Assembly: GCF_900091315.1 (NCBI RefSeq)
Contig: NZ_FLSP01000078.1
Coordinates: 1-42,483, forward strand
Direction of reading: 5' to 3'
DNA from: Streptomyces sp. DI166
GTDB taxonomy: Bacteria > Actinomycetota > Actinomycetes > Streptomycetales > Streptomycetaceae
Length of the DNA: 42,483 bases
A program made the position numbers and the translations under genes. The notes under the pieces were generated by a model. That model had not been told where the DNA came from. It saw nothing but the letters and a program-made list of their open reading frames with translations, and ran no database searches. The stretch's first letter is position 1. The number at the start of each line of letters is the position of its first letter. This document shows, one piece after another, positions 25,470 to 33,178 of this stretch.

Positions 25470-26294
25470 TCAGGCGGTACGCGCCAGCAGCCGGGCGCGG
25501 AAATGGTCGAGGACCTGGTCTAGTGCCTCGCGGGTGGGCTGACCGGGTTCGTCGATCAGGTGCTCGGTGAGGACGGAGTGCGGGGGCAGTTGTCCCTCGG
25601 GGTTCGCCGCCTTGTCGTCTATCTCGACGCCGACAAACGCCTCGCCGAGTTCCTCCCGCAGCAGCGCGAAGCGGTCGGCGGGCGAGATCCGGTCGCCGCG
25701 GAAGCGTACGCCGAGCACGGTCAGGCCCGCCGCGCAGCGCTGCCGGACGGCGCCGAGGTCGTTCGGGGAGAGGTCGAGGGACCGGCGTCTGCGCGCGGTG
25801 ACGGCGAGGGGCAGGGAGGGCTGGCAGACCACGGGCGCGAGGAGGCGTTCGTCGGTGGCCATGGCGAGGGCGTAGCCGCCGGTGAAGCACATGCCGAGCG
25901 CGCCGACCCCGGGCCCGCCGCACCGCTCGTGCTCATGGGCGGCGAGTGCCCGCAGCCAGGTGACCACGGGTGAGGTGCGGCCCGAGGCGAGCACGGTGAA
26001 CTCGCGGCTCACACAGATCTGCGCGGCGGCGCGCAGCCCGGTCACCGCGGCTCCGGTCCATCCGTGGGCCTTGGGATCCGGATCGCGTCCGGCGACGCCG
26101 AACAGGTCCGGCATGACGACGGTGCAGCCGATGTCGCGCACCCGCCGCGCCAGACGGGCGACCTTCGGGGTGATGCCCGGGATCTCGGCCATGACGATCA
26201 CGGCCGGTCCGGTGCCGGAGCGCAGGACGGGATGGGTGCGGCCCGCGTGGGTGAAGGGTTCCCGTGCGAAATCCGTCAGCGTGTCGTCGGCCAC
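25470..26294 (-). CDS. Dienelactone-hydrolase-family protein
   Basis: 274 residues from the GTG at 26294, chosen because GGAGGAC lies directly upstream. The family's Cys nucleophile is in GMCFTGGYALAM, the conserved Glu near residue 37 in MAEIPGITP, and the Asp/His pair is probably among VGVEIDDKA and PPHSVL. Dienelactone hydrolases open lactone rings in aromatic degradation; most Streptomyces members are uncharacterised hydrolases. The ribosome site is buried in a ten-pair stem (26300-26343). It follows the MarR gene by 91 bases and has the same orientation, so it may be regulated by MarR or by the hairpin. Confidence 0.85.
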   Translation of the reverse strand: MADDTLTDFAREPFTHAGRTHPVLRSGTGPAVIVMAEIPGITPKVARLARRVRDIGCTVVMPDLFGVAGRDPDPKAHGWTGAAVTGLRAAAQICVSREFTVLASGRTSPVVTWLRALAAHEHERCGGPGVGALGMCFTGGYALAMATDERLLAPVVCQPSLPLAVTARRRRSLDLSPNDLGAVRQRCAAGLTVLGVRFRGDRISPADRFALLREELGEAFVGVEIDDKAANPEGQLPPHSVLTEHLIDEPGQPTREALDQVLDHFRARLLARTA

Positions 26295-26299
26295 GCGTC

Positions 26300-26343
26300 C
26301 TCCTGCTCCCGGGCCCGTACGGGTCATGACAACGGAGCAGGAG
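26300..26343 (-). promoter_or_regulatory. Stem-loop sequestering the ribosome site of the dienelactone hydrolase gene
   Basis: CTCCTGCTCC at 26300-26309 and its exact complement GGAGCAGGAG at 26334-26343 form a ten-pair stem with a 24-base loop. In the minus-strand mRNA the downstream arm contains five of the six bases of AGGAGG. The loop holds a smaller palindrome, CCCGTACGGG. This layout would hold down translation unless opened by translation, a protein, a ligand or temperature. Confidence 0.6.
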
Positions 26344-26355
26344 CGTACTCGCTGG

Positions 26356-26388
26356 TAGCTCCGAGCGCAGCAGTCGTGCAGGGAGCTA
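26356..26388 (-). terminator. Stem-loop at the end of the MarR gene
   Basis: TAGCTCC and GGAGCTA (26356-26362 and 26382-26388) pair over a 19-base loop, starting at the MarR stop codon. It could end the MarR transcript before the downstream hairpin. It is weak in pairs, so read-through is likely. Confidence 0.45.
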
Positions 26389-26901
26389 TGCGTCGCGCTG
26401 TTCCCCGCCGGCGCTCCGCCGCAGCAGTTCGAGCTCCCGGTTCATCTCGGACAGGAACCGTACGACGACCCCCAGTTCGTCCGGTGTGAAACGGCCCCGC
26501 GCCGTGTCCGTACTGCGGGCCAGGGGTCCGAAGTAGTCCCGGGCGAGGCTCCTGCCCGCCTCCGCGTAGTGCAGGTGGACGACGCGGCGGTCGTCCAGGG
26601 CGCGCTCGCGCCGCAGGTGCCCCGACCGCTCCAGCCGGTCGATGCACGCGGTCATGGCGCCGGAGGTGAGGTTGAGCTCCTTGCGCAGCCGGCTCGGCGT
26701 CATGGGGCCCTCGGCGGGGTCGGCGTCCAGGACCACGACGAGGGCCTGGACGTCCGTCGGGTGGAGACCCTGCGCCTGGGCGAACTCCTGAGCGATCCGG
26801 TTGAACTCGCCGTTCATCCGCCGCAGAAGAACGGCGAAGGACTGCAACCCTGTCGGGTCCTCGCCCGGAAGAGAGGGCGAGGGCGCGCGGTGATCACTCA
26901 T
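26386..26901 (-). CDS. MarR-family transcriptional regulator
   Basis: 171 residues. The winged helix-turn-helix (MTPSRLRKELNLTSGAMTACIDRLERSGHLRRERALDDRRVVHLHYAEAG) includes the diagnostic DDRR wing. Helical N- and C-terminal parts form the dimer interface. MarR proteins usually repress a divergent transporter and are released by a small phenolic or drug-like ligand. Here the divergent gene is an MMPL transporter, and a 29-base dyad sits between the two starts at 26912-26940. The downstream dienelactone hydrolase may form part of the response. Confidence 0.93.
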   Translation of the reverse strand: MSDHRAPSPSLPGEDPTGLQSFAVLLRRMNGEFNRIAQEFAQAQGLHPTDVQALVVVLDADPAEGPMTPSRLRKELNLTSGAMTACIDRLERSGHLRRERALDDRRVVHLHYAEAGRSLARDYFGPLARSTDTARGRFTPDELGVVVRFLSEMNRELELLRRSAGGEQRDA

Positions 26902-26911
26902 GCCCTCAGTA

Positions 26912-26940
26912 TAAAGTCGCTCGATGATTGAGATACTTTA
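26912..26940. promoter_or_regulatory. MarR operator candidate, 29-base dyad
   Basis: TAAAGT at 26912 pairs with ACTTTA at 26940, CTC with GAG, and AT with AT around a central G: 11 of 14 positions match. The stretch is AT-rich, unusual here, and covers the divergent promoters of MarR and MMPL genes. It fits the TAAAGT/ACTTTA arms of many MarR sites. Confidence 0.7.
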
Positions 26941-26976
26941 CCGTCGAATTAGTTCGTCCGACCGCTGGGAACCTTC

Positions 26977-29067
26977 ATGAGAATCGCACCGCGTTGGGCC
27001 CGGTGGCTGGCGCCCCTCGCCCTGTTGCTGGTCTGGCTGGGCGTCGGCGGCATGCTCGGCCCGTACGCGGGCAAGCTGGGCGAGGTCGCCACCAACAACC
27101 AGACGTCGTTCCTGCCGAAGAGCGCCGAGTCCACCCAAGTCCTCAAGGCCCGCGAGGCGTTCGACCAGTCCGAGACCATGCCCGCCATCGTGGTCTGGAC
27201 GGCGGACGGCGACCGCGTCAGCGAGGCGCAGCAGGCCGCCGCGACCCGTGCCGTCGCCGGACTCGCCGGGAAGGAGGGCGTCGTCGGACAGCCCTCCCCC
27301 GCCCTGCCCTCCGACGACGGCCTCGCCCTGCAGGCCGTCGTGCAGCTGGATCCCGACCTCGCCGACGACCTGCCCGCCGCACTCGACGCGATACGCGAGG
27401 CGGCGGAGGGCGTGCCCGGCACCGAGGCGCGCATCGCCGGACCCGCGGCGAGCCAGGCGGATCTGTCGGACGCCTTCTCGGGCGTGGACGGCCTGCTCCT
27501 GGGGGTGGCACTGCTCGCGGTGCTGCTGATCCTGCTACTCGTCTACCGCAGCGTCCTGCTGCCCTTCCTGATCATCGTCAGCTCCGTCTTCGCCCTCGCC
27601 CTGGCCTGCGCGGTCGTCTACGCGCTGGCGGAGCGGGACGTGGTCCGCGTCGACGGCCAGGTCCAGGGCATCCTCTCCATCCTGGTGATCGGCGCCGCCA
27701 CCGACTACGCGCTGCTGCTCGCCGCACGGTTCCGCGAGGAACTCGCCGAGGGCCGCGACAGGAGCACGGCGGCCCTCTACGCCGTCCGCCGCTCCTTCGG
27801 CGCGATCACCGCCAGTGCCGCCACCGTGGCGCTCGGCCTGCTCGCCCTGCTCGCCAGTGACCTCACCAACAACCGCGCCCTCGGCCCCGTCGGCGCCATC
27901 GGCATCGGCTGCGCCGTACTCGCCACGCTCACCTTCCTGCCCGCCGTACTGGCCCTGCTCGGCCGGGCCGCCTACTGGCCCTCCCGGGCGAAGCCGGCCG
28001 CGGACGGCAGCCCCGTGTGGCGCAGGGTCGCCTCGACGGTCAACGCCCGCCCTCGGCGCACCTGGATCGTGACCGCCCTCGCGCTGGGCATCCTCGCGAC
28101 CTTCTCCCCGACCCTGTCCTCCAAGGGGGTGCCGCTGGACGAGATCTTCGTCAACGACGCCCCCTCCGTCGCCGCGCAGCGCACGCTGAGCGAGCACTTC
28201 CCCGGCGGGTCCGGCAACCCCGCGGTGATCATCGCCGACGCCGGCCGGGCCGCCGAGGTGACCGCCGCCGCGCGGGACACCGAGGGCGTGGCCTCGGCCG
28301 GTGCGGTGTCCGAGTCCGGGCGGCCCGGCGGCGGCGAGCCGCTCGTCGTGGACGGCCGGGTCCGTATCGACGCGACCCTCAAGGACGCCGCGGACAGCGA
28401 CGCGACCAAAGAGACGGTCCAACGCCTCCGGGACAACCTGCACGGCGTCCCCGGCGCGGACGCCCTGGTCGGCGGGTACACGGCGCAGCAGTACGACATC
28501 CAGGAGACCTCCGCGCACGACCGCACGGTGATCGTCCCGATCGTGCTGGCGATCATCCTGCTGATCCTGATGCTGCTGCTACGTTCGCTGCTCGTGCCGG
28601 TCCTGCTGGTGGCCACCGTCGCCCTGAACTTCCTGGCCACACTGGGGGTCTCGGCGCTCGTCTTCGAGCATGTCCTCGACTTCAGCGGCACGGACGCCTC
28701 GGTCCCGCTGTACGGGTTCGTGTTCCTGGTGGCGCTCGGCGTGGACTACAACATCTTCCTGATGTCCCGGGTCCGCGAGGAGGCCCTCGTCCACGGCAAC
28801 CGGCGCGGGGTGCTGCGCGGGCTGACCACCACCGGAGGGGTGATCACCTCGGCCGGTGTGGTGCTCGCGGCGACGTTCGCGGCGCTGATGGTCATTCCGC
28901 TGGCCTTCCTGGTGCAGATCGCGTTCATCGTCGCCTTCGGCGTGCTGCTGGACACGCTCGTGGTCCGGTCGCTCCTGGTCCCCGCCCTGGTGATCGACAT
29001 CGGGCCCCGGGCCTGGTGGCCGAGCGCCCTGGCGCGCGGTGACGCCGGGGCCGCGTCCTCTCGGTAG
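26977..29067 (+). CDS. MMPL-family RND-type membrane transporter
   Basis: 696 residues. It has an N-terminal membrane segment (WLAPLALLLVWLGVGG), an extracellular loop with NQTSFLPKSAESTQVLKA, then two blocks of about five membrane segments (about 165-330 and 510-690) separated by a second external loop. The proton-relay motifs GAATDYALLLAARFREEL and ALGVDYNIFLMSRVREE, each with an intramembrane Asp-Tyr, are intact. Family members (MmpL, ActII-ORF3-like) export lipids, antibiotics or other hydrophobic compounds using the proton gradient. The MarR gene opposite and the shared dyad suggest drug- or metabolite-induced efflux; the substrate is unknown. Confidence 0.92.
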   Translation: MRIAPRWARWLAPLALLLVWLGVGGMLGPYAGKLGEVATNNQTSFLPKSAESTQVLKAREAFDQSETMPAIVVWTADGDRVSEAQQAAATRAVAGLAGKEGVVGQPSPALPSDDGLALQAVVQLDPDLADDLPAALDAIREAAEGVPGTEARIAGPAASQADLSDAFSGVDGLLLGVALLAVLLILLLVYRSVLLPFLIIVSSVFALALACAVVYALAERDVVRVDGQVQGILSILVIGAATDYALLLAARFREELAEGRDRSTAALYAVRRSFGAITASAATVALGLLALLASDLTNNRALGPVGAIGIGCAVLATLTFLPAVLALLGRAAYWPSRAKPAADGSPVWRRVASTVNARPRRTWIVTALALGILATFSPTLSSKGVPLDEIFVNDAPSVAAQRTLSEHFPGGSGNPAVIIADAGRAAEVTAAARDTEGVASAGAVSESGRPGGGEPLVVDGRVRIDATLKDAADSDATKETVQRLRDNLHGVPGADALVGGYTAQQYDIQETSAHDRTVIVPIVLAIILLILMLLLRSLLVPVLLVATVALNFLATLGVSALVFEHVLDFSGTDASVPLYGFVFLVALGVDYNIFLMSRVREEALVHGNRRGVLRGLTTTGGVITSAGVVLAATFAALMVIPLAFLVQIAFIVAFGVLLDTLVVRSLLVPALVIDIGPRAWWPSALARGDAGAASSR

Positions 29068-29084
29068 CCGCTCCGACATGCCGA

Positions 29085-29117
29085 CGGCCCGGTCCGCCCC
29101 TAGCGTGGACCGGGCCG
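29085..29117 (+). terminator. Stem-loop after the MMPL gene
   Basis: An 11-pair stem (CGGCCCGGTCC with GGACCGGGCCG) over an 11-base loop, 18 bases after the MMPL stop and before the SDR ribosome site. It likely ends the MMPL transcript. Confidence 0.6.
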
Positions 29118-29145
29118 GTGCCGCCTCACGGAGCGGAGGCTTCCC

Positions 29146-30039
29146 ATGTCGGTCACCCGCGGGCCCCTGTACGCCCGCACCGCCGTCGTCACGGGAGCCG
29201 CCCGCGGCCTCGGCGCGGGGGTCGCGCTGGAGTTGTCCCACCGGGGTGCGAGGGTGGCCCTGATCGACCGCGAGGGCGAGTCGCTCGTCCACGTCCGGGA
29301 CGCGCTGCCGGGTGAGGCCGAGTGCTGGCAGGCCGATGTCACGGACGAGACCGCGATGTTCCGGGTGGCCGCCGCGATCCGCGCCCGGTTCGGACCGCCC
29401 TCGGTGGTGATCGCCGGTGCGGGCGAGGCCGGGCCCGGACTGTTCGCCGAGACCGACCTCGCGGTGTGGCGCCGGGTGGTGGAGGTGAACCTCTTCGGCA
29501 GCGCCCTCACCGCGCGCGCCTTCCTGCCGGACCTGTTCACCACCCGCGGCTATCTGCTCCAGATCGCCTCGCTCGCCGCGGCACCGACGCTGAGCGCCTC
29601 CTGCGCCTCCCGGGCCGGCGTCGAGTCGTTCGCGCACGCGCTGCGGGCCGAAGTCACCTATCGGCAGGTGGGGGTGGGGATCGCCTACATCGGCCTGGTC
29701 GGCCGGACCGACACGGACAGGGTCCGGGACACCGACGAACACCCCGTCCTGCGGGACCTGCGCGGCCATCTGCCACCGTCGATACGCAGAGCGCTCCCCG
29801 TCGCCGAGGTGACCGACCGGCTCGTGACAGCGGTGGAACGGCGTCGGCCGGCGGTCTACGTGCCGCGCTCACTGCGCGCCGCCCAGCTCGTCCGCGCGGG
29901 CCTGCCACCGCTCGTCACCCTGCTGTCGCGCCGCGAACTGGCCCGCCTCGCCGCCCCGGAGCCGCTCACCGTCAGCGGCCGGACCGTCCGGGCGCCTGCC
30001 CCGGTTGCCGGAGACGCCGACCGGACCCCGCATCCATGA
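29146..30039 (+). CDS. Short-chain dehydrogenase/reductase fold protein lacking catalytic Tyr and Lys
   Basis: 297 residues, with GCGGAGG upstream. The Rossmann start (AVVTGAARGLGAGVALELS), the Asp-type cofactor site (ALIDREGE), the DVTDE segment and the N in VEVNLFGSAL are normal for classical SDRs. At the active site, however, the usual Tyr-x-x-x-Lys reads Ser-Cys-Ala-Ser-Arg (SCASRAGVESFAHALRAE): Tyr is Ser and Lys is Arg. The Ser of the triad (IASLAA) remains. It probably still binds NAD(P) but cannot reduce carbonyls by the normal mechanism. It heads the operon with the repeat peptide, the SDR-DUF2867 protein and the photolyase. Confidence 0.88.
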   Translation: MSVTRGPLYARTAVVTGAARGLGAGVALELSHRGARVALIDREGESLVHVRDALPGEAECWQADVTDETAMFRVAAAIRARFGPPSVVIAGAGEAGPGLFAETDLAVWRRVVEVNLFGSALTARAFLPDLFTTRGYLLQIASLAAAPTLSASCASRAGVESFAHALRAEVTYRQVGVGIAYIGLVGRTDTDRVRDTDEHPVLRDLRGHLPPSIRRALPVAEVTDRLVTAVERRRPAVYVPRSLRAAQLVRAGLPPLVTLLSRRELARLAAPEPLTVSGRTVRAPAPVAGDADRTPHP

Positions 30040-30143
30040 GCCGCGCCCGCGCCGAAGTGCCGTACGGACCTGTGGAGGACCCCGTGGAGGACCCGGTGGA
30101 GGGCCCAGTGGAGGACCTGTGGAGCACCGAACATGACCACTGA
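30036..30143 (+). CDS. Coupled 35-residue peptide with Pro-Val-Glu-Asp repeats
   Basis: The ATG at 30036 overlaps the preceding stop (ATGA), the usual sign of translational coupling, and the frame ends eleven bases into the next gene. The peptide begins MSRARAEVPYG and then has four Pro-Val-Glu-Asp/Gly units. The repeated DNA (GTGGAGGAC) contains several Shine-Dalgarno-like GGAGG sequences, so the stretch may instead exist to raise initiation at 30133. No family is known to me; a real product is uncertain. Confidence 0.45.
   Translation: MSRARAEVPYGPVEDPVEDPVEGPVEDLWSTEHDH
30069..30116. repeat. 12-bp tandem repeat, four copies plus a partial fifth
   Basis: Units of the form CCNGTGGAGGAC start at 30069, 30081, 30093 and 30105, with a partial copy to about 30125. 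Variation is limited to the third base and one G in unit three. Because the period is a multiple of three, copy number changes would keep the coupled peptide in frame. Confidence 0.85.
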
Positions 30144-31689
30144 CGGACCCAACGGCACACCTCGCCTGCGCTGCCTGGTGACCGGAGCCTCGGGATACAT
30201 CGGCGGACGGCTGGTCCCGGAACTGCTGGCGGCCGGGCATCAGGTGCTGTGTCTGGCCCGCTCCCCCGACAAGCTCCGCGACCACCCCTGGGCGGGCGAG
30301 GTCGAGACGGTCCGGGGCGATGTCACGGACGCCGATTCGGTCGCCGCCGCGATGCGGGACGTCGATGTCGCGTACTACCTGGTGCACGCGCTGGGCAGTG
30401 GTTCGGGGTTCGAGGACACCGACCGCCGGGCCGCCCGCGTCTTCGCCGAGCAGGCCCGTGCGGCGGGCGTGAGCCGGATCGTCTACCTCGGCGGACTCAC
30501 CCCGGCGAACGTCCCCGAGCGGGAACTGTCGCCGCACCTGCGGTCCCGGGCCGAGGTCGGCCGTATCTTCCTGGACTCACCGGTGCCCGCCGCGGTGCTG
30601 CGCGCGGCCGTCGTCATCGGCTCGGGCTCGGCCTCCTTCGAGATGCTGCGCTACCTCACCGAACGGCTGCCCGTGATGGTCACCCCCAGCTGGGTCCACA
30701 CCCGCACCCAGCCCATCGGGGTCCGTGACGTCCTGCGCTACCTCGTCGGCTGCGCAACGCTGCCGGACGACGTCGACCGCGCCTTCGACATCGGCGGGCC
30801 GGACGTCCTCACCTACCGGGAGATGATGTGCCGCTACGCCGCCGTCGCCGGGCTCCCGCGACGGCTGATCGTGCCGGTGCCCGTGCTCACCCCGAGCCTG
30901 TCGAGCCACTGGGTCGGTCTCGTCACGCCGGTCCCCGCCTCTCTGGCCCGCCCGCTCACCGAGTCGCTGCGCCACGAGGTCGTCTGCCGGGAACACGACA
31001 TCGCCCGGTACGTCCCCGACCTGCCCGGCCGCCCGCTGTCCTTCGACGACGCCCTGCGCCTGGCCCTGCGCCGGGTCCGGGAGGCGCAGGTCGCCACCCG
31101 CTGGTCCTCCGCCGCCCTCCCCGGCGCCCCGAGCGATCCCCTGCCCACGGACCCCGACTGGGCCGGCGGCAGCCTGTACAAGGACGAGCGCGAGCGCACG
31201 GTCGAGGCACCGCGCGAGTCGCTGTGGAAGGTGATCGAGGGCATCGGCGGTGACAACGGCTGGTACTCCTTCCCGCTCGCCTGGGCCGTACGGGGCTGGC
31301 TCGACCGGTTCGTCGGCGGGGTCGGACTGCGCCGCGGGCGCCGGGACGCCGAACGGCTGCGCGTGGGCGACTCGCTGGACTTCTGGCGGGTCGAGGAGAT
31401 CGAACCCGGACACCTGCTGCGCCTGCGCGCCGAGATGCGGCTGCCGGGCCTGGCCTGGCTGGAGATGCGCGCGGAGACGGACGACAAGGGCGGCACCCAC
31501 TACCGGCAGCGCGCGCTCTTCCACCCGCGCGGACTGCTGGGCCACACCTACTGGTGGGCCGTCTCCCCCTTCCACGCGGTCGTCTTCGGGGGCATGGCCC
31601 GCAACATCACCCAGGCCGCGGCACGCCGGAGCTCCGCCACCGGCGACCGCATCCGAGAGCCGCACCACGAGCGAAGTGTGCGTCAGTAG
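30133..31689 (+). CDS. Atypical SDR epimerase-like protein fused to a DUF2867 domain
   Basis: 518 residues. The N-terminal half (about 15-300) is an atypical NAD(P)-binding SDR with TGASGYIGGRLVPEL, the AYYLVHALGSG loop and IVYLGGLTPAN. The C-terminal part (about 330-500; YKDERERTVEAPRESLWKVIEGIGGDNGWY ... FWRVEEIEPGHLLRLRAEMRLPGLAWLEMR ... RALFHPRGLLGHTYWWAVSPFHAVVFGGM) is DUF2867, a START-like fold expected to hold a hydrophobic ligand. Proteins of this plan are frequent near light-regulated genes and photolyases in Actinobacteria and other phyla; their reaction is unknown. It starts within the coupled repeat peptide and ends 27 bases before the photolyase. Confidence 0.88.
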   Translation: MTTDGPNGTPRLRCLVTGASGYIGGRLVPELLAAGHQVLCLARSPDKLRDHPWAGEVETVRGDVTDADSVAAAMRDVDVAYYLVHALGSGSGFEDTDRRAARVFAEQARAAGVSRIVYLGGLTPANVPERELSPHLRSRAEVGRIFLDSPVPAAVLRAAVVIGSGSASFEMLRYLTERLPVMVTPSWVHTRTQPIGVRDVLRYLVGCATLPDDVDRAFDIGGPDVLTYREMMCRYAAVAGLPRRLIVPVPVLTPSLSSHWVGLVTPVPASLARPLTESLRHEVVCREHDIARYVPDLPGRPLSFDDALRLALRRVREAQVATRWSSAALPGAPSDPLPTDPDWAGGSLYKDERERTVEAPRESLWKVIEGIGGDNGWYSFPLAWAVRGWLDRFVGGVGLRRGRRDAERLRVGDSLDFWRVEEIEPGHLLRLRAEMRLPGLAWLEMRAETDDKGGTHYRQRALFHPRGLLGHTYWWAVSPFHAVVFGGMARNITQAAARRSSATGDRIREPHHERSVRQ

Positions 31690-31716
31690 CGGACATCGCA
31701 CCTCCAGGAGCACCCC

Positions 31717-33090
31717 ATGACCGTCGCGGTCGTCCTGTACACCTCTGACCTGCGCGTCCACGACCACCCGCCGCTGCGCGCCGCGCTGCAGGCAGCGGAC
31801 GAAGTGGTGCCGCTGTTCGTCCGCGACCCCGGTGTCCGCGCGACCGGCTTCGCCGCGCCCAACCGGAACGCCTTCCTCGCCGACTGCCTCGCCGACCTCG
31901 ACGCCTCGCTGCACAGCCGGGGCGGACGGCTCGTGGTGCGTACGGGACCGGTGGCTGGGCAGGTGCGCGCGGTGGCCGCCGAGTGCGGGGCGACCGAGGT
32001 GCACATGGCCGCCGGTGCCACGGGGTACGGCCACCGCCGGGAGGAAGGGCTGCGGGACGCACTGCGCGGGCAGGGCGTCGAGCTGCACGTCCACGACTCC
32101 GTCACCACGGTCGTCGCGCCCGGCGCGGTGACCCCGTCCGGCACCGATCACTACGCCGTGTTCACTCCGTACTTCCGGCGCTGGGCGCGGGAACCGCTCA
32201 GGGACCTGTGTCCGGCGCCCCGTACCGTCCGCGTTCCCGAGGCGGTGCGCGGCGAGCCGCTGCCGGCCCGGGACGAGGTGAAGGGCGTCTCCCCCGGTCT
32301 TCCGGCCGGGGGCGAGAGCCGGGGCCGCGACCGGCTGACCCGGTGGCTCCGCAACGACCTGGCCGCGTACGAGGACCAGCACGACGACCTGGCGGGCGAC
32401 GCGACCTCACGCCTGTCGCCGTACCTGCACTTCGGCGCGCTCTCCCCGGTGGAACTGGTCCACCGGGCCCGCGGCGCGCACACGGGGCCGGGAGCGGAGG
32501 CGTTCGTACGGCAGTTGTGCTGGCGGGACTTCCACCACCAGGTCATGGCGGCCCGGCCCGACGCCTCCCGCCGGGACTACCGCACCCGCGGCGACCGGTG
32601 GCGGTCCGAGGAGGAGGCGGCCGAGGACATCGCCGCGTGGCGGGACGGCCGTACCGGCTACCCGGTCGTCGACGCGGCCATGCGCCAGCTCCGTCACGAG
32701 GGCTGGATGCACAACCGGGCGCGCCTGCTGACGGCGAGCTTCCTCACCAAGACGCTCTACGTCGACTGGCGTGTCGGCGCCCGGCACTTCCTGGAGCTGC
32801 TGGTGGACGGCGACATCGTCAACAACCAGCTCAACTGGCAGTGGGTCGCCGGTACCGGCACCGACACCCGTCCGCACCGGGTCCTCAACCCCGTGGTCCA
32901 GGGCAAGCGGTTCGACCCGCGCGGCGAGTACGTGCGGCGCTGGGTGCCGGAGCTGCGGGACGTCAAGGACGGCCGGGTCCACGAGCCGTGGCGGCTGAGC
33001 GGGCCGGAGCGGCCCGACGACTACCCGGAGCCGCTCATCGACCTCGCCGACGGCCTGGCCCGGTTCAAGCGGGCCCGCGGCCGGGACTGA
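31717..33090 (+). CDS. phr: Class I CPD photolyase
   Basis: 457 residues. The N-terminal antenna-binding domain (VVLYTSDLRVHDHPPLRAAL) joins an all-helical FAD domain (about 190-450) with RLSPYLHFGALSP, QLCWRDFHHQVM, GYPVVDAAMRQLRHEGWMHNRARLLTASFLTKTLYVDWRVGARHF and NNQLNWQWVAGTGTD. The Trp residues of the electron-transfer chain (in GWMHNR and NWQW) are retained. It reverses UV-induced cyclobutane pyrimidine dimers with blue light and fully reduced FAD. Third substantial gene of the operon; the MerR-B12 regulator gene is convergent, 65 bases away. Confidence 0.95.
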   Translation: MTVAVVLYTSDLRVHDHPPLRAALQAADEVVPLFVRDPGVRATGFAAPNRNAFLADCLADLDASLHSRGGRLVVRTGPVAGQVRAVAAECGATEVHMAAGATGYGHRREEGLRDALRGQGVELHVHDSVTTVVAPGAVTPSGTDHYAVFTPYFRRWAREPLRDLCPAPRTVRVPEAVRGEPLPARDEVKGVSPGLPAGGESRGRDRLTRWLRNDLAAYEDQHDDLAGDATSRLSPYLHFGALSPVELVHRARGAHTGPGAEAFVRQLCWRDFHHQVMAARPDASRRDYRTRGDRWRSEEEAAEDIAAWRDGRTGYPVVDAAMRQLRHEGWMHNRARLLTASFLTKTLYVDWRVGARHFLELLVDGDIVNNQLNWQWVAGTGTDTRPHRVLNPVVQGKRFDPRGEYVRRWVPELRDVKDGRVHEPWRLSGPERPDDYPEPLIDLADGLARFKRARGRD

Positions 33091-33094
33091 CGGA

Positions 33095-33178
33095 GGATCA
33101 CGAGTCCGGTTCGGACAACCGGCGCATCACGCGTCCGGTTCGGACAACCGCAGGATCACGAGTCCGTTCGTACGACCG
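33095..33178. repeat. 29-bp tandem repeat, three copies, with a short hairpin in each
   Basis: Copies start at 33095, 33124 and 33153. Each contains GGATCACGAGTCCGGTTCGGAC or close variants; the first two hold GTCCG-GTT-CGGAC, a five-pair hairpin with a three-base loop. The third copy overlaps the 3-prime end of the MerR gene (its last codons and stop), so the array appears to have grown from the end of that gene. It sits between convergent genes and may act in transcript ending. Confidence 0.85.

Noticed and set aside
26295..26327. ATG at 26327 as start of the dienelactone hydrolase
   Set aside because: It lies in the loop of the hairpin with no ribosome site; the GTG at 26294 has GGAGG at proper spacing.
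33095..33178. CRISPR-like array
   Set aside because: Only three direct copies with no spacers between them and no cas genes.
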